Shown: positions 60,926 to 64,000 of the stretch, in pieces
How positions within the stretch are numbered: position 1 is the first letter of the stretch
Layout of the letters: each line of letters starts with the position of its first letter
Origin: Streptomyces sp. TG1A-8
GTDB taxonomy: Bacteria > Actinomycetota > Actinomycetes > Streptomycetales > Streptomycetaceae
Direction: 5' to 3'
Length of the DNA stretch: 64,000 bases
NCBI RefSeq assembly: GCF_030499535.1
Contig: NZ_JASTLB010000001.1
Location: 7,035,321 to 7,099,320 of the forward strand
Notes under the pieces: model-generated
The model's input: only the letters and a program-made list of their open reading frames with translations
Told to the model about the DNA's origin: nothing
Database searches by the model: none
Program-made: the position numbers and the translations under genes

Positions 60926-63586
60926 TCAGCTGCGCTCGGGCTGCTCTTCGGCCCAGGCGTAGCCCAGCTGAGCGAAGGCTGCTCGTTGCTCGGCATCCAG
61001 CCGGTCACGCCTGGCTTTCTGGTTACTCAGAAACACACCCAGCTTGATCGCCGAACCGTCCGGCAACTCCTCAATGTGCGCCCTTCCAACGACGGTTCTG
61101 CCTTCCCGCTGGATGTACTGGCTGAGGGCCGCGAGACCGCGCTGGAAGGCTGATACCTTCCCGGTGCCCTTCGCGGCCGGGGCCGGTGCGGGCGGTTCGG
61201 CTGGTGTTACCCCCAGCGCGGTCAGCCGTTGCTGCTGTTCCTCGGAGAGTTCCGCCCAGCTGCGTCGTTGCCGCTGGAGCCATTTGCCGAGGTCGTCGCC
61301 TTCGAACTGCACGCCGGGCTCGATGGCCGGGAGGGTGCCGTCGGGTTCGTCGGCGGTGAGGTCGGCGAGGACGCGGTAGTGGCGTTGCCAGTCCAGGGGC
61401 CAGGGGCAGTTCCAGTCAGGGTCGATCGCGGCCAGCTGCGCGGCCCGCGTTGCGGCGCGCTGCGGGTTCTTGCCGAGGCCATCTTTTCGGCGGAGGTTGG
61501 CCATGTGTTCCCCGACCGGGACCAGTTCGCTGTCGGCGGCGCCCCATACGGCGTCGCGTCTGGGGGCGAGGTGGCCGTGGGCGCGGTGGAAGGAGCGCAG
61601 GGCTGCGAGTTTGTTCTCCCAGGCTTCGTCGCCGGGTTCCCACACCATCCCGGCCTCGTCGAGCAGTGTCTTGCGGTGGGGATCGAGTTCACCGGCACGG
61701 TAGGTGCGGCGCTGCTGGTGGACCCAACGCCCCAGCGGGAACGCCTTGGTGACGCTGGCCTCGGTCTCGGTGTCGTAGGGGACGGCGTACAGGCCGGTGA
61801 TGTGGTTGTCCTTCCGCCAGCGGAGCAGGGCCTGGTAGCCCTCCAGCCAGACCAGGGTCTCGGGCCGGTACACCCGGGCGCGCAGGAACGCCGCGATCGT
61901 CGCCGCGTCCCTCGGGGTGGAGAAGTGCAGCAGCGCTGACTCCACCGCGCCCTCGCTCTCGTCCTGCCCGCCCTCCTTTTCGGCCGTGGCGCCGATGATC
62001 CGCCCGTCCTCGTCCCGCTTCACGTGCACCTGCCGCCGCCCGCTGCTCAGCGCCCGGCTGGCGAGCTGCTCGACGAGGCGTTCGGAGTGTGAGCGCAAGC
62101 CTTGGAGGACCGCTACCAGGGGTGCGAACGAGGCGGAGGCGACCATGCCGGTCGGGTCCTCGCCGGGCTTAAGGAAGACAGGCACGATGATCCTGGCCAC
62201 CTTGTTCGTGCCGTCGGGGTTCGGGCGCAGGGCCCGGCCGATGTTCTGCACGATCTCCACCTGAGAGCCGCGGGTGTCGGCGAAACACACCGCCTCCACA
62301 CCCCGCTCGCCGACGATGTCGACGCCCTCGCCCAGGACCCGCACGCTGGCCAGGAACGCCCGGTGCACGCGCTTGTTGCCGGCGTCGAGGCCGTCGGCGA
62401 ACTGGCGCAGGACCTCCCGGCGTTCGGCGACGAGGTGGTCACCGCACAGCCACGCCGCCCACACTCGGTCCGGGGGCACGTGGCGGCCGGCCTCCAGCGG
62501 GTAGAACTCTGCATCGATCGACGACTTCGGCAGCAAGTCCGCGTCGGCCAGGGCCTTGTCGGAGACCTCGGCCGCGTACAGCTCGGCGGCCGTCTGGGGC
62601 ATCGTCTCCGCGAACGCCATCGCCTCCTCCACCCGTTGGTGGAAGGTCATGACCGTGCGCAGGTTCCGCGCGGCGGCGTGCTCCAGGAGCGCAGTCTGCA
62701 GCAGCGCCAGTCGCCGGCCCCGCTGCGCCTCCTCTGATAGTGCCTGGGCGGGGGAGGGGTCGTGGATCTCCAGCACGTCGATCTCGAACCCGGCGAGGAT
62801 GCCGCGCTCGATCGCCTCGGACAGTTCGAGCTCGTAGATCCACTCGCCGTACGGGCCGTCCGGATCGGACGCCATGGTCGCGATCTCCAGCTCCTGCCCG
62901 TCCCTGCCCTTCTGCGGGCGAGGGGAGGCGAGGATGCGCGGGGTGGCGGTGAGGTAGAGCCGGAAGTCCGCCGGGATGCGGGTGTTGTCGTGGATCGCCG
63001 CCCACGGCCGCCCAAGATCACCCGTGGTTGAGTGGGCTTCGTCGACGACGGCGATGTCGAACGGGGCCATCGTCTGTCCGTACAGCCGCTCTCCGCCTGC
63101 CAGAGCAGCCTCCAGCGGCCCGCGAACGCGTCCCTGACCCAACGGGTCCTCCGCGTCGTCGCGGTCCACGAGAGAGGCGTACGTGGCGAACACGACCACC
63201 GGCCCATGCCCCGCCCACAGCGCCAACTGGATCGCGTTCGTAGTGGTCCGTACGCCCAGCTGCTCCAGGACGTCGTCCTTCTCCAGCGAGCACACCCCGA
63301 CCATCGGCCCCCTGTGACCGACCCTCCGCCACGCCTGAACGGTCTGCACGAGCAGATCGAGGGTAGGGACCATGACGAGGATCCGCCCGCCACGGAAGCA
63401 CTCCAGCGCAGCCCACGCAGCCGTGATCGTCTTGCCAGACCCCGTGGCGGACACCACTGTGGCGCGCGCCCCTTCCGCGGGCACAGAGGACCTTGCAGGG
63501 AATCCGACCCAGTGACGGATACGCGCAGTCGCATCCACCTGGTGCTCTCTGAGCACGATTCTATGCATTCCAAACTGTCCTGTCAT
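60926..63586 (-). CDS. SF2 DEAD/DEAH helicase with C-terminal HA-like repeats
   Basis: An 886-aa superfamily 2 helicase. Motif I SATGSGKT (46-53), motif II VVDEAH (181-186), motif III LTATP (213-217) and motif VI QNIGRALR (about 465) are intact. The C-terminal 300 residues contain repeated Trp-rich units (WVHQQRRTYRAGELDPHRKT, LGKWLQRQRRSWAELSEEQQ) of the helicase-associated (HA) type. Such helicases are frequent near Streptomyces chromosome ends and on plasmids, including telomere-linked helicases. Role here is unproven: terminal maintenance, conjugation or defence are all open. The first Met is at 63586; Met7 is a possible alternative. Confidence 0.8.
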   Translation of the reverse strand: MTGQFGMHRIVLREHQVDATARIRHWVGFPARSSVPAEGARATVVSATGSGKTITAAWAALECFRGGRILVMVPTLDLLVQTVQAWRRVGHRGPMVGVCSLEKDDVLEQLGVRTTTNAIQLALWAGHGPVVVFATYASLVDRDDAEDPLGQGRVRGPLEAALAGGERLYGQTMAPFDIAVVDEAHSTTGDLGRPWAAIHDNTRIPADFRLYLTATPRILASPRPQKGRDGQELEIATMASDPDGPYGEWIYELELSEAIERGILAGFEIDVLEIHDPSPAQALSEEAQRGRRLALLQTALLEHAAARNLRTVMTFHQRVEEAMAFAETMPQTAAELYAAEVSDKALADADLLPKSSIDAEFYPLEAGRHVPPDRVWAAWLCGDHLVAERREVLRQFADGLDAGNKRVHRAFLASVRVLGEGVDIVGERGVEAVCFADTRGSQVEIVQNIGRALRPNPDGTNKVARIIVPVFLKPGEDPTGMVASASFAPLVAVLQGLRSHSERLVEQLASRALSSGRRQVHVKRDEDGRIIGATAEKEGGQDESEGAVESALLHFSTPRDAATIAAFLRARVYRPETLVWLEGYQALLRWRKDNHITGLYAVPYDTETEASVTKAFPLGRWVHQQRRTYRAGELDPHRKTLLDEAGMVWEPGDEAWENKLAALRSFHRAHGHLAPRRDAVWGAADSELVPVGEHMANLRRKDGLGKNPQRAATRAAQLAAIDPDWNCPWPLDWQRHYRVLADLTADEPDGTLPAIEPGVQFEGDDLGKWLQRQRRSWAELSEEQQQRLTALGVTPAEPPAPAPAAKGTGKVSAFQRGLAALSQYIQREGRTVVGRAHIEELPDGSAIKLGVFLSNQKARRDRLDAEQRAAFAQLGYAWAEEQPERS

Positions 63587-63646
63587 CAGTTCCTCTTGCC
63601 GAGAGCGACGCTGCAGCCCGATGTCTCATCGATGGCAGGTGATCTC

Positions 63647-64000
63647 TTAAACGCCGAGTCCTTTGAGGCCCCATTCATCGAGCCCGGAGTAGACCGTTGC
63701 CGTCCGGCACTGCGGTGCCAACATGCACTCAGCTTCCCCGCGGTAGACGGCCACAAGAGAGTCAGCTCCTCGCCACCAGGTGTCTGCGCGTCCGGCAACC
63801 TCCAAGACCGGCTCGAAACCCTCGAGTTGCAGCGCCTCCACGGCTTCACCAGTCACCGTAGTGGTAGTGCGGGCGCACCGGCGGGCGTGATCTGCGAGAG
63901 CCACCGACTCCACCCATCCCTCGATGCTGCCGTGCAGAGGCACCCAGGTGCCGGCATGGATGCCGAACTCTCCCTCGGAGCCAATCATGAAGGCGTAGGG
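63647..64000 (-). CDS. Partial gene at the right edge, unknown function
   Basis: At least 117 residues on the minus strand, open to the window edge (the codons before the first Met are PYAF). Blocks: GTWVPLHGSIEGWVESVALA, RTTTTVTGEAVEALQLEGFE and DSLVAVYRGEAECMLAPQCR. I do not recognise the family. Its stop at 63647 lies 60 bp upstream of the helicase start, so the two may be co-transcribed. Confidence 0.6.
   Translation of the reverse strand, partial: PYAFMIGSEGEFGIHAGTWVPLHGSIEGWVESVALADHARRCARTTTTVTGEAVEALQLEGFEPVLEVAGRADTWWRGADSLVAVYRGEAECMLAPQCRTATVYSGLDEWGLKGLGV

Overview
The window looks like part of a Streptomyces (or very close high-GC actinomycete) chromosome arm or large linear replicon. 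Coding sequence is strongly GC-rich with GC-biased third positions. The families are typical Streptomyces ones: a sugar ABC system without its own ATPase, MmyB-type XRE regulators, Streptomyces-type IS6, IS701 and IS5 transposases, and a helicase with C-terminal HA-like repeats. Islands of intact catabolic genes, each with its own regulator, are separated by dense broken insertion sequences (IS1380, IS256, IS701, IS5, IS6, IS630, IS3, ISAs1, IS21). This is an accessory, much rearranged region.

Layout. 1-7.6 kb: an IS5 remnant, then TetR / MFS exporter / alpha-beta hydrolase, an integrase remnant, and a TetR-amidase pair sharing an ACCGGTCTA operator, followed by an NAD(P)-binding protein. 7.6-8.5 kb: broken IS6. 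8.6-16.8 kb: a tightly overlapping minus-strand operon (HisD-like dehydrogenase, sugar-binding lipoprotein, two permeases, nitrilase-family hydrolase, GH13 alpha-glucosidase) with a divergent LysR gene. 17-22.7 kb: IS6 copies and IS5, IstB and integrase remnants around an Lrp regulator and a divergent M20 deacylase. 22.9-26.8 kb: bicupin, kynurenine-formamidase-like hydrolase and SnoaL-like protein with a divergent XRE regulator. 26.9-29.3 kb: IS256, IS701 and IS5 wreckage. 29.3-35.4 kb: a RidA-like gene without a start codon, then a cluster matching the itaconate (ict/ich/ccl, rip) degradation pathway with a LysR regulator. 35.5-39.3 kb: a GntR regulator and a carboxymuconolactone-decarboxylase-like / hydroxyisobutyrate-dehydrogenase-like pair sharing an operator, with a broken IS701 between. 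39.7-42.6 kb: a second TetR / MFS / hydrolase module with four operator repeats. 42.7-47.7 kb: an IS6 remnant that has cut off the 5' end of a large Rhs/YD-repeat toxin gene, with the toxin tip and immunity gene intact. 47.7-50.3 kb: IS701, IS630 and IS5. 51.1-53.7 kb: secreted proteins (I36-like inhibitor, lipoprotein, HNH nuclease). 54-59.5 kb: IS1380 and an IS3 split by an ISAs1 element. 59.5-64 kb: DinB protein, decayed TnsA-like protein, HA-helicase and a partial gene.

How the genes work together. Most islands are a catabolic or export operon plus its own regulator with a visible palindromic operator in the divergent spacer. The most unusual signal is that all three IS701-family transposase genes continue their C-terminal tail in the -1 frame, and in each the shift coincides with an X_XXY_YYZ slippery heptamer. 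No CRISPR array, rRNA or tRNA gene was recognised. All calls come from reading the sequence; no searches were run.
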